Part shown: positions 10,842 to 22,052 of the stretch, in pieces
How the letters are laid out: the number at the start of each line of letters is the position of its first letter
How positions within the stretch are numbered: the first letter of the stretch is position 1
NCBI RefSeq assembly: GCF_963422355.1
Contig: NC_085100.1
Span: 5,754,068-5,818,067, forward strand
Direction: 5' to 3'
Source of the DNA: Corticium candelabrum
Taxonomy: Eukaryota > Porifera > Homoscleromorpha > Homosclerophorida > Plakinidae
DNA length: 64,000 bases
Translations under genes and position numbers: made by a program
The notes under the pieces: model-generated
Told to the model about the DNA's origin: nothing
Seen by the model: the letters and a program-made list of their open reading frames with translations, nothing else
The model's database searches: none

Positions 10842-12414
10842 ATATTTGGGGGGGGGGGGGCAGAGCTTCTAGAGCATGCACAATCTCGAGGGTAACACGC
10901 ACCTTTCGCCGATCTCGCTGTACATAAAGTCCACGTTTCCGGGTCTGCTTCTGGACTGTGGATCATCTTGCCGTTGACTAGGCTTTGTAAGTAAGTTCAC
11001 TACTTACCATTTCGTGCATCTTGTGAGAGACTTTGCGTGCGTAGAGACGCATAGGAAGCCATTTCTTGAGTACGGCTTCTCGAGGGTAAGAGACTGCTGT
11101 TCAAGCTGAAGTCGCCTGATTCACACTCTGAACAGATACACGTGGAGTGGAAAGACAGACTGCTCATTGCCTAGCGATGGATTAGTGTTAGCGAGTGAAA
11201 TCATGCCACCTGGGAACCCATTTGGGGTAACCAGACATGTAGGACGTTCTGCGTTGTTTCTGGGCAGTCTAGCTTGCTTCTGTATATATGTGATTGGCCA
11301 AGTCGAAGATGTTACTATGACAACTTGCACTCGATAAGTACTGACGCAGATCAGAGTACAGTACACATACACTACAGTCCGTTATTAGCACTAGCTGCCA
11401 GCCTACAAGTCCCAGCAACAGTTATGTCTAAAGTAACACAACACACACACACTAGCTATTTCATAGCTGTAATGTCTAAATCAGAAAGCAGAGACTGTTC
11501 TACCTCAATCGTGCAGTTGATCAAGACATGTATAGAATATAGTCTAGTGATCCTAGAGAAGTGAAGATGTTGATTGTCGAAAATGTCACTGAGGCTGAAG
11601 CTGATGGTTTACGTTGGGTAATTGAACAGCGAGCAAATGAAATAGTAGAACTTCAAAACAAGATTAGACTTCTCGAGTAAGACCTTGCATCGGCAAAGTC
11701 TGAGTTGCAAGGAATCACTCAACACACTGCCAAATGATAAAATCAAGTTTTACACAGGTTTTTGTGTTGAGAAATATGCTTGATGCAGTGTGGTGTTGAA
11801 TTGAACCAGCAGCCAAGACTATTACTCTGTATAGCAAACCAAAAATCAGGCCAAGGTACATCAAGTGATGTAAGCTCATGAGCTCACCACCTTCCATGAA
11901 GGGTTGAATAGACTAGCCGAATTTTTGCTGACTCTAGTTCGACAAGATACATAGTTTCACAGTTCAGGAACGCTAGATGGGGGAAACAAGTAGTCCTATT
12001 GATACAATTCAGCTGCACAGTGCGTCACGTTCGGTTACCCCGAATGGGTTCCCCTACCGCAAAATCTTCACCTGATAAAACTTCCATCGCTAGGCAATGA
12101 GTAGTCTGTCTTTCCACTCCACGTGTATCTGTTCAGAGTGTGAATCAGGTGACTTCAGCTTGAACAGCAGTCTCTTACCCTCGAGAAGCCGTACTCAAGA
12201 AATGGCTTCCTATGCGTCTCTACGCACGCAAAGTCTCTCACAAGATGCACGAAATGGTAAGTAGTGAACTTACTTACAAAGCCTAGACAATGGCAAAATG
12301 ATCCACGGTCCAGAAGCAGACCCGGAAACGTGGACTTTGTGTGCAGCGAGATCGGCGAAAGGTGCGTGTTACCCTCAAGATTGTGCATGCTCTAGAAGCT
12401 CCGCCCCCAAATAT
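10842..12414. mobile_element. DNA transposon with long terminal inverted repeats, inserted in LINE A
   Basis: The left end reads ATATTTGGGG...GAGCTTCTAGAGCATGCA and the right end is its reverse complement (TGCATGCTCTAGAAGCTCC...CCCCAAATAT). The inverted repeats extend about 370 bp each (to about 11230, and from about 12030). The left arm has an expanded G run. The unique middle (11240-12020) has a short lysine/glutamate-rich open segment near 11560-11700, but no transposase is recognised, so the copy looks non-autonomous. LINE A coding sequence resumes on the other side. Confidence 0.8.
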
Positions 12415-12864
12415 CGTCTATTACCAACAAAATACTGATGAGAAATGGTTAGCTTTAAAATCAGCTCTGACTAGTGCTACTGGATCTGCATTGGGTTGCT
12501 CTTGCAGAAAGCACCCTGATTGGTTTCAAGAAAATTGGAGAAAATTTTAAAACAGAGGAATGATGCTTATAATAAGAGGATATCTTCTGGTCGGGACCAT
12601 CATCGAAAGCTATTTGCTCAGGTTAGAAGTAAAACTATACAAAAGATTAGAAGGCTAAGAATACTTGATACCAGTAGAAGGCAAATGAATACAAGACGCT
12701 CGATTCAGTGAACAGAAAACATAGCAATGCATAAGGGATATCCAGCACTGCAAGATGGGGCTGATGCCCTCTAGATGTATGTCGATCAAGGATGAAATGG
12801 AAACCCATGCATGACTGATGATCAACACGAAGAACGATGGAGAAGGCATTTTTCAAAGGTGCTA
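12415..12864 (+). mobile_element. LINE A, part 2: linker between endonuclease and RT
   Basis: The frames give DEKWLALKSAL, PDWFQENW and RRNDAYNKRI-like segments typical of the region between endonuclease and RT of LINE ORF2. The reading is degraded. The segment is bounded by the long-TIR element on the left and a pogo-like element on the right. Confidence 0.7.
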
Positions 12865-13585
12865 CCGCATTTCCGCGCATTTAGCTGCATGCCGGTCTAA
12901 GCGGGGATTACCAGAAACTTGCTAGTTGGACTCTGGTAACGATACCGGCATGCCGGTATACCGCGAGAGAGTGCCGGTATGGTGAGGAGCAACTACACAT
13001 ATGCAGTAATTCTACTGCACATGCGCCATAATTCGATTTGTTGACCTAGAGAATGCAGCTTCCCCCGAAGCTCAGCTAGAAAAGAGAAAAGTCAAACAGC
13101 CAGAAGGTATTGAGAATGGATCTTTGCAGTGTGGCAGAAGATCATACACAATTGAAAAGCTAGCAATACTACGCAAGTACGACAAGCTCAGTGGAAACAA
13201 ATTGAAAGTCGCCAAGGAATGTTAAGTGTCTCGTCAGTGCGTACAGGATTAGGTTTGAACAAGCAGAAGAACACACAGGGCTGACAGATAAGGAAGAGAG
13301 GAAGATGATGAAGAAGAGGAGGATTAAGACCGAGAAAACCAAACATTATAGGATTGATTATTCTGCATACTACATCTAGATGAAAAGTATATGTCTTAGT
13401 GTTTATTTATATTAGTTCAATCAATATCTAAGAATGGAAGCAGCATAGATCTATGGGTCCAGTTTACAGGGAGGTTGGTCAAATCACCTCTCTTTCTCCG
13501 GCATGCCGGTATATACCCCAAGGTATACCGGTACCCTGGTAATCCCGGCCTAAACTGGTATGCAGCTAAATGTGCGGAAATACGG
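12865..13585 (+). mobile_element. Pogo-like TIR element with TA target duplication, inserted in LINE A
   Basis: The ends CCGCATTTCC and GGAAATACGG are inverted and flanked by TA on both sides (12863-12864 and 13586-13587). The inverted repeat continues inward with CATTTAGCTGCAT and GGGATTACCAG. A second inner motif, CCGGTATACCG, is repeated. The interior encodes GRRSYTIEKLAILRKYDKLSGNK (about 13128-13200), a helix-turn-helix start like that of the element at 28.1-29.3 kb, followed by a stop and VSRQCVQD. It is a short non-autonomous derivative. Confidence 0.8.
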
Positions 13586-13768
13586 TAAATATTAAGAGTC
13601 AATTCAAAGTTTCAGAACTGGACAGAGCCAATCAAAGACCTATTAGGTCTGAACTGAGTATCTTGCCTACAAGAGACGAGGTGACGAATGCAATCAGCAG
13701 ACTGAAAAGAAGTAATAAGGCAGGAGGCAAGTCCAGAATCTTGTCAGAAATGGTCCAAGTAGGATCAG
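13586..13768 (+). mobile_element. LINE A, part 3: start of the reverse transcriptase region
   Basis: The frame gives LPTRDEVTNAISRLKRSNKAG and then SEMVQVGSG. This is the conserved segment before the LINE RT fingers (E-V-x-x-A-I-x-x-L-K-x-x-K-A-x-G). It is cut at about 13769 by the OTU-bearing element. Confidence 0.85.
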
Positions 13769-14229
13769 GGTTCGAAAAATCCGGTCGTTAAGTCGCCATA
13801 TGGCGACCACTTCTAGGTGGCTGGCGACTAAACGAGCAGTGTGGTCGCCAATTTGGCAACTAGAAATATTTGGTAGTTTTTAGTCTTTTGCGGCAGCAGC
13901 TCTGAGATGCAACCACCTGCTCAGCAGATATGTTTTGCATTACAATATGTTGCCACTTCCTAAGTCTACCATTTAGTGGCACACTGTTAAGTAGGCCGTC
14001 TACTTAGCGCACCTTCGCACATATCGCGTGACAACATATCACCTACTATTTATGGACTTTACTGCCTGTACTGATCTCATTGGTCTCTGCCATCAGCTCC
14101 AGACAAATCCAACTAAACAACTGCAGGCGCGTTTAATTTTCAAACATTGCGGTCACTCCTATTTTTCATACGCTACACCAGCAAATCCAAGTCAACAGCT
14201 CTATCAGCGATGAGATGCCATTGCACAGT

Positions 14230-14352
14230 AGCTTCTCCGGAATGAAACACGAAATCTGCAATCAATCGTAGTTGAAGGTGACAGCAACTGCCTATTTAGA
14301 TCCTTTTCTACGCTGTTCAAAGGAACGAAGAATCTGACCAGCTTGAATTGAG
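14230..14352 (+). pseudogene. OTU-like cysteine protease fragment
   Basis: The reading frame has EGDSNCLFRSFSTLFKG, matching the N-terminal catalytic motif of OTU proteases (usually DGNCLFR). The cysteine is kept. A TGA ends the frame after about 40 codons and the catalytic His region is not found, so the copy is broken. The same motif occurs in the related element at 44.8-45.2 kb. Confidence 0.6.
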
Positions 14353-14841
14353 ACAAATAAAAACTATTACGTAGATCTTTGCAAAACAAACAGCTTTTTC
14401 CACAGCAGGCTGCCTGAGTGCCTTTCTATCAGAAGAACTACCAGGTACGTCCAGGAGCTTGTACGTCTCCTAGTGCTACCATGAAAGTTTGTTCAGACAA
14501 AAGTTTCTACATGTCTAGTTCTGAAATCTAGATGTTGAATGATGCCACACGCTATTGAAGCGCTACAATAACAAAAGTTTATCACTTGTGTTCCAGAGAT
14601 TAGCACAGCTAGCCATAGGACAGGTGGGGTTACATGCAGTAGCTGGATGTATTGTTCTCAACAACAATAGTGGCACTGAGTCATAAGAGAAGAAACGCTC
14701 TTATCTACTCAAACAAAGAATGCTCATGTCTTATTGGATAGATTGCCAGGATGTCAATGTGATGACAAACCACATTTTTGTTTGGTTGCAACTATACAAT
14801 TAGTTGAAAGTTAGGATAAAACATGAATACTCACAGTATTA

Positions 14842-15848
14842 CAGTCCGCGTCAAAACTATTGACACATTTCCGGTTTACTTGTACTATTTTTGGAAAGCT
14901 GCTATTTTTGGAAAGTTTATCACTTGTTTTGCTATTTATTAAGAAACTGCATCAATTTTTTCTCAAACAGCTGAAAAACAGTCACAAAGCTATTCCATAG
15001 TATGCACATCCGTGTAGAGAACTTTTCCATCATGAAACGAGTGATGAAAGACAACACCACGATATTCTGTTATTATACCGCTCCAGTACTAGGAAACCAT
15101 CTATAAGAGCTGCCAACTTTTACGTGTCTCTCGCTCTACTGTTTACTGAACTCTCCACAGACTGGACACTGAAGAAGGAATTCAACGCAGAGCTTCCCGT
15201 GGAAGACCAAGCAAATGGCTGAAAATCATCGAACAGCTTTAATTAGTGAACATGACGCAACAAGGAACAACAAATTAGCAAACAAACTTGCACATCAGCT
15301 TGCAGCGCAGGAAGTTGTCGTCATGCAGTTCTTCCACCAGCAGAAGAAAACTTCATGACGCAAGTATCGCTACACGATGCGTAAAAATTAAAATTCCGCT
15401 GCTAGTAAAGCTAGAAAAATGAAACTCTGAGCGTCACAGTTTCTCGATTGGCCTGCTAGCTCACCAGATTTTGTACGAAGTAGAAAACTTCATCAAGTGG
15501 CGTGTTGAGCTTCTTAGGCCTCAAAACGTTCATGAACTGGAAGACGCAATCCAGGCGGAGTGGCACTTGCATTTGCTCACGCCTTGTGATCTGTTGCCAC
15601 TGAACGGACGTCTAGCTGAATGCACCTTTGTCTACAGCTAGGGTAGAATGCTATCAAAAATGAAAGAAGGACACAAGCTACTGATGTGCATTTGTGAATT
15701 TCCAAAAGTCCAGCAAACCTACGAATGTACGCAATAGTTCTCTTCTATCTAAAAAACATACGTGACCTGAAAACGGATGCGTTTCTGCTTAGGCTACCCA
15801 TGGCCACACCTCCATGCGTAAATGTGTCAATAGTTTTAACTCAGACTG
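14842..15848 (+). mobile_element. Tc1/mariner element remnant
   Basis: The inverted ends are CAGTCCGCGTCAAAACTATT and AATAGTTTTAACTCAGACTG, flanked by TA at 14840-14841 and 15849-15850. The 1007-bp length fits a slightly deleted Tc1 element. The interior encodes DWPASSPDF (the Tc1 family has DWPAQSPDLNPIE) and later NVHELEDAIQAEWH, both from the C-terminal half of Tc1 transposase. Stops and shifts are many. Confidence 0.85.
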
Positions 15849-16100
15849 TACATAGAAAGAATCCCAAGCACAATACTATTGATGTGTTTACTAGCCAATG
15901 TTCATCCAACGTTACCGCAAATTCCTAGTTATGTCTTAATTTAATGTCAAACATGATAATCTGGGAAAGGGTCTCAACAGTGATATTAATGACTTGTTTA
16001 CATCTGGAATCTCAGACCTAAAAACTAGTGAAAGTTTGGCGACCAACCGTTCCTCTACGTGGCCAAACTGGTAACCAGACTCAAACACATTTTTCGAACT

Positions 16101-17560
16101 CTGAGGATGCTCTTGAGGATTATGCTTTGATCTCCTTATGACTTTGATAATGGATGTTTGGAACTCTCAGTCAGTTCCTAGGGATTGGTCTAATGGTGTG
16201 ATCATGCCAATAACCCAAAAAGAAAATTTATCTTTATGTGACAATTGGCGAGGAATCTCCCATTAGATGTTGTTGGTAAAGTGCGTGGCAAAGTACTACA
16301 ACAGATATTGCAGGATGTAGCGGAAGATATATTACCTGAATCACAATGTGGTTTTCGTGTGGGCAGAGGATGCACAGACATGATATTTACAGTTTGACAA
16401 CTATTGAAGAAGTCCATTAAAAATCAATCAAAACTTTTCTATCCGTTTATCAATCTTAGAAAAGTCTATGATTCAATTCCTCGAGAAGATTAGAAATAGG
16501 AATTCCTGAAACCATTGTAGCCCTGATCAAGTCATTTCATGAAGGAATGAAAGCATGGATTCATGTTCATGGAAAACACTCGGAAGAGATTGAAGTAGAA
16601 AATGGCTTACGTCAAATATGTTGCTTGTCTCCAACTTTATTCAATATGTACATGAGCTTGGCGACTAATAATTGGCAAGAAAGAATAGCTGACATAGATG
16701 GTGTAGGAATCGCATTTAACTACAAGATAAATGGTAAATTGCTCAGAAGATACACAAAGAATTCAAAACAATGCAAGATACTAAGAATGCCAATTTACTG
16801 ATGATGCTGCTATTCTGACAACGACACGGTCAGGTGCAGGAAGAGCTATATCAGAATTAGCATCAGATTTTGGTCTGACAGTAAACTTTTTCAAAAACCA
16901 AGTCATTAGTAAGAGGAAAAGACGTCAATGATGATGACAAGAACACTTTGATGGTTGGCAATGAGTCTGTTGAATCTGTGTCAGAATTTTCTTATCTTGG
17001 CTCAACAAGAACAACATCAGGTCGTTCTACAACTGAACTACAACGAAGAATTGCCAAAGCATCTAGAGTTTTTGGTGCTGTAAAGGTAGGAATGTTTGGA
17101 AACAAAAGCCTGTCAATACCAACAAAATGCAGAGTTTATTAATAGTGCGTTTTGTCTGTGCTTACGGAGCTGAATGTTGGACACCAATGCATTGTGATTA
17201 AAAAGAAAGAAGTGTTTCACAAAAAATCGGTGTGTTAGATCTGTTGTGGGTATATCAAGAATCCAGCAGTGGAAAGACCACCTTTCAACAAGTGCTCTGT
17301 TAACAAGATGGAGTGACATGGAGACTATAACAGTAAAAAAGATGACTGGAGTAGTTAGGTCATTTGGCAAGGATGGCTGACGACAAAATTCCCAAAAAAG
17401 AATTCTTTTCGCATGGTTACTCCATTCACGACCACCAGGAGGCCCTTGAAACGTTGGCGAGACAATGTGAAAAAGGTCTAAAAGAATCAGGCCTACTCGA
17501 TTATTCGTGGCACACCAGGGCAACATCACGGACAGAATGGAGACATATATACAATGTATA
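16101..17560 (+). mobile_element. LINE A, part 4: reverse transcriptase core and C-terminal region (degraded)
   Basis: The order of motifs is DNWRGISLLDVVGKV, ESQCGFRVGRGCTDMIF (RT motif with GFR-x-GR-x-T/C), FINLRKVYDSIPRE (usually F-D-F-x-KAFD), CCLSPTLFNMY, a damaged DDAA (catalytic -ADD), then the YLGS, YGAECW and GHLARM motifs. These are all in the order of one APE-type LINE RT. Stops and frameshifts are frequent. The 3' end lies near a short TA-rich stretch (17540-17592), where another LINE begins. Confidence 0.85.
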
Positions 17561-19262
17561 TACATATATTTTTAGTATATATATATATTCATCTGCAGGA
17601 GTGCAACAAGGGGATCCCCTTGGTCCCCTACTATTCTCCCTCGTTCTTATGGAGTTTTTGGATGACCTGGGTCCATTGCCAGATTTGAAGCTGAAGTTAT
17701 GGTATTTGGACGATGGCTCTTTCCTTGGCCAGCGGGCTTCAGTTGCTTGTCTCTTGAATGTCTTGTTATCAAAGGGTCCCTCCTTTGGTCTTCATATCAA
17801 TTTGAACAAATGTGAGGTCTTTTGGCCCTCTGGAGATCAGAATTTCCCCAAATTTGCTACTGAAATTCAGTGCAGTGTTCAGGTTCATGGTGGTGTTGAC
17901 TTCCTTGGTTGTCCTGTATATGGATCTTCCTCATATGTTACTGAATTTGTTTCCCAACAAGTGGACAAGATTTTGGATTGGCAGGACCGTTTGACAGCTT
18001 TAGAGGATCCTCAGGTGGAGCTTCATCTTCTCTGGAGCTGTTTGAGCCTTTGCAAGCTGAATCACATCATTAGAACGGTTCCTGGCTTCAAGATCAATGA
18101 TGTATTGATGCAGTTTGACAGTGGTCTTCATCACAGTTTAGAGGCTTTATCCTCTTCTTCGGTCTCTGACTTGGCATGGAAACAGGCAACTCTTCCAGTT
18201 CGTTTGGGTGGTCTAGGTCTTCGTGAGGCCTCTAGATCTTCATCTGCAGCTTTCATTGGCAGCTGCAACTCTTGTCGGCAGTTGTCTCTCCGTCTTCTTA
18301 ATGACTCAGCGTTCATGCCGGTACATGAAGAAAATGATTGGACTCAGCATTCTTCCTCTTTCCCTGGTGAAGTGCAATGCCGGCAACATCTTGCAAGTCT
18401 TTTACCACCTACTAGTTCTGTCTCGTTCTCTGTTTCTTCTACACAACATTCCTTCCAGAAGGCTCTGGATGATGCTTTGAGATCCAGCATTAAAGTCAGC
18501 CTTGTTAGTCTGCGAGAACCGGCACGTTTCAGTGCTGTCGCATATCCTCATGCGGGGGCTTGGTTGAGGACAATCCCCAACTCAAGTCTAGGCCTGGCCA
18601 TGTCTCCGCGTGAATTTGTGACTTCCTTGCGTTTGCGTTTGGGAATTCCGGTTTTTCCAGCACCCCCACACTCAGTCCGTTGTGTGTGCGGTCATGAATT
18701 GGACATTTTTGGTGACCATGCTCTTGGCTGTGGTCCTCTTTGGATTAAGCGACATGATGCCTTATGTGACGTCATCTTCCACTGGTTGCTCTTAGACAAC
18801 TCCAATGTACGTCAAGAACAACGTTGTTCCTCTCATTCTATGACAAGACCAGGTGACGTTTTCCATCCCGACTTTTCCCTAGGCAAGGCTGCTTATTTTG
18901 ACATTTCCGTGAGGAATTCGTTCACTCCCTCTCACCTTATTAATGCTGCCATAAAAGCTGGTGCTGCTGCTGAGGCTGGGGAAGTGGACAAAGATGAACG
19001 CCATCTTGCTAACGTTTCCAGTTATGGCTGTTTGTTTTACCCTCTTGTGGTGGAATCATACGGAGTGTGGGCTGCACATAGTCTGGAGGTGTTGAGATCA
19101 ATTGTCAAGAAGTCTCTTCTATCATCTGGCTTGTCTCTGGGCCAAGCTTCCAGGCAATTTCACGAACAGTTATCTGTTCGTTTATGGCAGTACAATTCAA
19201 GACTGATTAGTGACTATCTGCCTAATTATTATGACTTAGACTCTTTGTGCTCCCGTCCTTAG
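17364..19262 (+). CDS. Reverse transcriptase of a REL-type LINE (LINE B copy 1), 5'-truncated but long open frame
   Basis: The real element begins near 17593 with SAGVQQGDPLGPLLFSLV (RT motif); the first 75 or so codons of the open frame are LINE A sequence and TA-rich junction. Then follow LKLWYLDDGSFLG (the catalytic YxDD loop), HINLNKCEVFWP, and a thumb region. A C-terminal domain has CVCGHELDIFGDHALGC (zinc-binding type) and RPGDVFHPDF...GKAAYFDISV. This last motif has the layout of a PD-(D/E)xK restriction-like endonuclease as in R2/R4-type LINEs; that assignment is inference. The frame is open to a TAG at 19261, so this copy is young or conserved. It lacks the N-terminal half of RT. A short tail of about 30 bp leads into (TA)n. 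Confidence 0.88.
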   Translation: MARMADDKIPKKEFFSHGYSIHDHQEALETLARQCEKGLKESGLLDYSWHTRATSRTEWRHIYNVYTYIFSIYIYSSAGVQQGDPLGPLLFSLVLMEFLDDLGPLPDLKLKLWYLDDGSFLGQRASVACLLNVLLSKGPSFGLHINLNKCEVFWPSGDQNFPKFATEIQCSVQVHGGVDFLGCPVYGSSSYVTEFVSQQVDKILDWQDRLTALEDPQVELHLLWSCLSLCKLNHIIRTVPGFKINDVLMQFDSGLHHSLEALSSSSVSDLAWKQATLPVRLGGLGLREASRSSSAAFIGSCNSCRQLSLRLLNDSAFMPVHEENDWTQHSSSFPGEVQCRQHLASLLPPTSSVSFSVSSTQHSFQKALDDALRSSIKVSLVSLREPARFSAVAYPHAGAWLRTIPNSSLGLAMSPREFVTSLRLRLGIPVFPAPPHSVRCVCGHELDIFGDHALGCGPLWIKRHDALCDVIFHWLLLDNSNVRQEQRCSSHSMTRPGDVFHPDFSLGKAAYFDISVRNSFTPSHLINAAIKAGAAAEAGEVDKDERHLANVSSYGCLFYPLVVESYGVWAAHSLEVLRSIVKKSLLSSGLSLGQASRQFHEQLSVRLWQYNSRLISDYLPNYYDLDSLCSRP

Positions 19263-19287
19263 GGCGGATATGTGTAATCTGTGTTAA

Positions 19288-19292
<5 letters not shown>

Positions 19293-19358
<66 letters not shown>
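19293..19358. repeat. (TA)n tract at the 3' end of LINE B copy 1
   Basis: An uninterrupted TA run of about 33 units starts right after TGTGTTAAAATAA, the 3' end of the LINE. Confidence 0.95.
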
Positions 19359-19359
<1 letters not shown>

Positions 19360-19519
19360 CAGTTTACTGTAGACAATGCTTTCCCAGAGTGCAAGATACA
19401 CTGGCTCACCGGGCCGCTTTTGCGTGCTTGCGTGCATCCGCGTGTCACGGAAGGTATGTCTTCTTTGCAGAAGTGGCGTACAACGATAGATTGCCACCGC
19501 CCATAGGGCGGGTAGTACT

Positions 19520-19598
<79 letters not shown>

Positions 19599-19640
19599 CA
19601 CTGTTTACTGTAGACAATGCTTAGCTACTTTGTCCCCTTA
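19359..19640. repeat. Duplicated segment and second (TA)n tract
   Basis: The motif GTTTACTGTAGACAATGCTT occurs at about 19363-19382 and again at 19602-19621. Each copy follows a TA tract (19293-19358; 19522-19597, with TATG interruptions). A unit of TA tract plus flank appears duplicated. Confidence 0.8.
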
Positions 19641-20330
19641 TGACTAAGGGGTAGCGTGGCCGGTTAGGGCAGCGATGGATAGTAAAAGTAGTAGTAGTAG
19701 CAGTGGACGCTGCAAGAAATGCTGATGTGCCAAGAATGGAGTTGCAAGCACAAACTGCAACTCCAAGAACTACGACCGATGTCAAAATTTGAAAGTTACA
19801 CGATCAAGTCAACGATACTCTCCAATTGATGGCTCCATTTTACGTATCAAGAGAGATGTCGAAGGAAGCCTTGTCGCAGCAACAATCACGAAATGAGGAG
19901 CAGTTGAATCGTTCAGAGAGCTCGGTTATGGAATTCACGACACCTCAATGGAAACGAAATGCAAGAAAGTCATCCGCTGAAGCTCTCTGTAGTAATCTTT
20001 CGTCATCCTGCTCATCATCGTCTTGTCGCTTGAATTCGTCACTGTCCCGTATAATCATACAGCACACCCAAGGCCAATGCGTATGGAATTACGCTTATTA
20101 GTGACGTCACTGTGCAGGAAAACGCAACTATAGCACTCAGCAATTTACTAAGCTACCACATGAAGTGTCACATCCAGAGTCATCTATCACACAAACCTAT
20201 CGCAATTCAACATCCAGCAATGTCGGTAACCGCCTTCCTCCCTACAAACAGATTGACAGTGTTGACTTTTATTGGGGATCTCGATCTGGGCATGATTTCA
20301 AGCAAATGGTAAATACATACTCTAAGGTGG
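19641..20330 (+). other. Possible 5' region of a retroelement
   Basis: A polar, Ser/Gln/Glu-rich frame at 19826-20101 (residues such as SQQQSRNEEQLNRSESS) precedes the retroelement frame at 20.33 kb. It may be an N-terminal or ORF1-like part, but no domain is recognised. Confidence 0.4.
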
Positions 20331-20693
20331 TACACTGGAAACAATCTTTTCAAGCTGCCTCATGGTGCTATGGGAAGGCAAATGGTATCTGAAATGGCCA
20401 ACCTATTTCATGAATATGCTGACACTTCAAATCTAGAAAGTATTGCCCTCACATCCACCATGATTATGCCTCACTTACTGCTACAAAAACCTGATGAGAA
20501 ATTGAATGCGCACAAGAAATCACAGTGCCTTTCACATCGATTGTCTGCATGGAAAAACGGTGACATTGGCAGTCTGCTAACTGAAGGTAGAGCTATTCAG
20601 CAACGATTGTGTTTCAAGAGAGCACCTAGACCTTCATCAGAGAGTGACCTGTCAAGACAATTTGCTCAATGCATTAACAACGGTAGCTCCTGA
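20331..20693 (+). pseudogene. N-terminal helical region of a LINE B-like retroelement
   Basis: The frame contains NLFKLPHGAMGRQMVSEMA, then SIALTSTMIMPHLLLQKP, and ends GRAIQQRL and a short SRQFAQCI segment. I recall this order as the region before the RT domain in retroelements whose RT reads VQQGDPLGPLLF, like LINE B. It stops at 20693 and is followed, in another frame, by the catalytic part of a different LINE. Confidence 0.55.
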
Positions 20694-21678
20694 TGGGATG
20701 GTAATGGAATTGCAGTTTGCTGATGACTCAGCATTACTAACAGAAACACGAGAGAGTGCAGAGCCAGCAATCCAAAACTTTGCCTCCATTGCTGCAAGCT
20801 ATGGGTTGCCGGTGAGTTATGAAAAGACAAAGTTGATGACATATGGTCCCAAACTGTGTGTTAAAGATGCTGGGGATATTGATATAGGGATTCCCGGTCG
20901 CAGTGTGCAACACGTAAAAAAGTTCAAATATCTCGGTTCTATCATATCCGATGATTTGAGCTTAGACCTGGACATAACAGAAAGAATTGCACAAGCAGGA
21001 AAGTGCTTTGGAGCACTAAAAGAAGCTGCCTTTCAGTCTCCCCATGTAACATCTGGAACAAAAAATGTGCTGTTCCAGTCAACTGTCTTATCAGTTCTAC
21101 TGTATGGGTCATCTTCTTGGGCCGTGACTAGAAGAGATATCACAAGGCTTGTCACTTTTACAAATCAACGGCAACATTTCATGCTGGGTATAGACAAATT
21201 CAAACAACAATTGGAACGAATCACATCAAATGACATCAGGCACAAGCTTGGCAATCTTGAAACTGCAGAAGACTCTTTGATGGCTCAGCGGCTTAGATGG
21301 CTTGGTCATCTAGAACGTATGGAAGATCGTCTGCCCAAGCAGCTGCTTCATGTGTGGCTACCATCAACTCGTCCAGCACATGGGGTCAGACTAAGGTGGA
21401 AAGACAGGATTGTAAAAGACCTCAAGATGGTTGGCCTAACAAGCACCTGGTCCCAGCTTACGCAGGACAGGCAGAAGTGCAAGAACGTCTGTGCTAACTC
21501 AATCGTCACTTCAAGAGTAGAATTAGAAAATGCCCAAAGTAGCCAGAAGGCTCGTCACAGAGCCGATCCCAGCAGATGTCAAGACCAACAGCCTCTGCTG
21601 TGCACTACCTGCAAGCGACTGTTTAAGTCACAAACAGGGAAAAAAGACACAATTGCAACAGAGGAAAAAATCACCTAG
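20644..21678 (+). pseudogene. LINE C reverse transcriptase, catalytic motif to C-terminus
   Basis: The open frame of 344 residues starts near the RT catalytic loop, LQFADDSALLTETRE (FADD). It continues with the usual C-terminal order: YEKTKLMTYG, VKKFKYLGSIIS, LLYGSSSWAVTRRD, LRWLGHLERMEDRLPKQLLH and RLRWKDRIVKDLK. It ends with a basic segment and a CTTCKRLF zinc-type motif. The fingers and palm motifs before FADD are missing, so it cannot be a working RT, although no stop occurs in the part kept. The start ATG is chance; the upstream join is to LINE B-like sequence. Confidence 0.85.
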
Positions 21679-21876
21679 ATCCCCGGGAATGACCAAAGAC
21701 CGGAATCAAGTGCGACAGATGCGGTCGTTTATTCACACGAGAGAGTGACAAGAAAGACATAAATGTCATCAACGTATTTAGATTTGTGACGTATTTACAA
21801 GATAGTGACTTCCTTTTTCTTACGCTTTTTATGTTTCGCCATCATCCATGTGGATGGGCAGTTGTAGGTTGAAGGA

Positions 21877-21992
<116 letters not shown>

Positions 21993-22052
21993 GCTCCTAT
22001 CTGTGCATCCATAAGTGCAATAGAGATATTACAGTTCTACTGAATGAAAGAA

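Larger units (their letters stand above)
13769..16100 (+). mobile_element. TIR element carrying an OTU-like ORF (copy 1), containing a Tc1 insertion
   Basis: The left end (GGTTCGAAAAATCCGGTCG) and the right end (TTTTTCGAACT) are inverted. The right arm carries TTGGCGACCAAC, which the copy at 44.5-45.4 kb also carries at its right end. About 14230-14352 encodes VEGDSNCLFRSFSTLFKGTKN, an OTU-type catalytic loop (D-x-N-C-L-F-R). The OTU family are cysteine proteases acting mostly on ubiquitin. A stop follows soon. Transposase function for this family is not shown by the sequence. A Tc1-type element lies at 14842-15848, so this is a nest within a nest. Confidence 0.65.
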
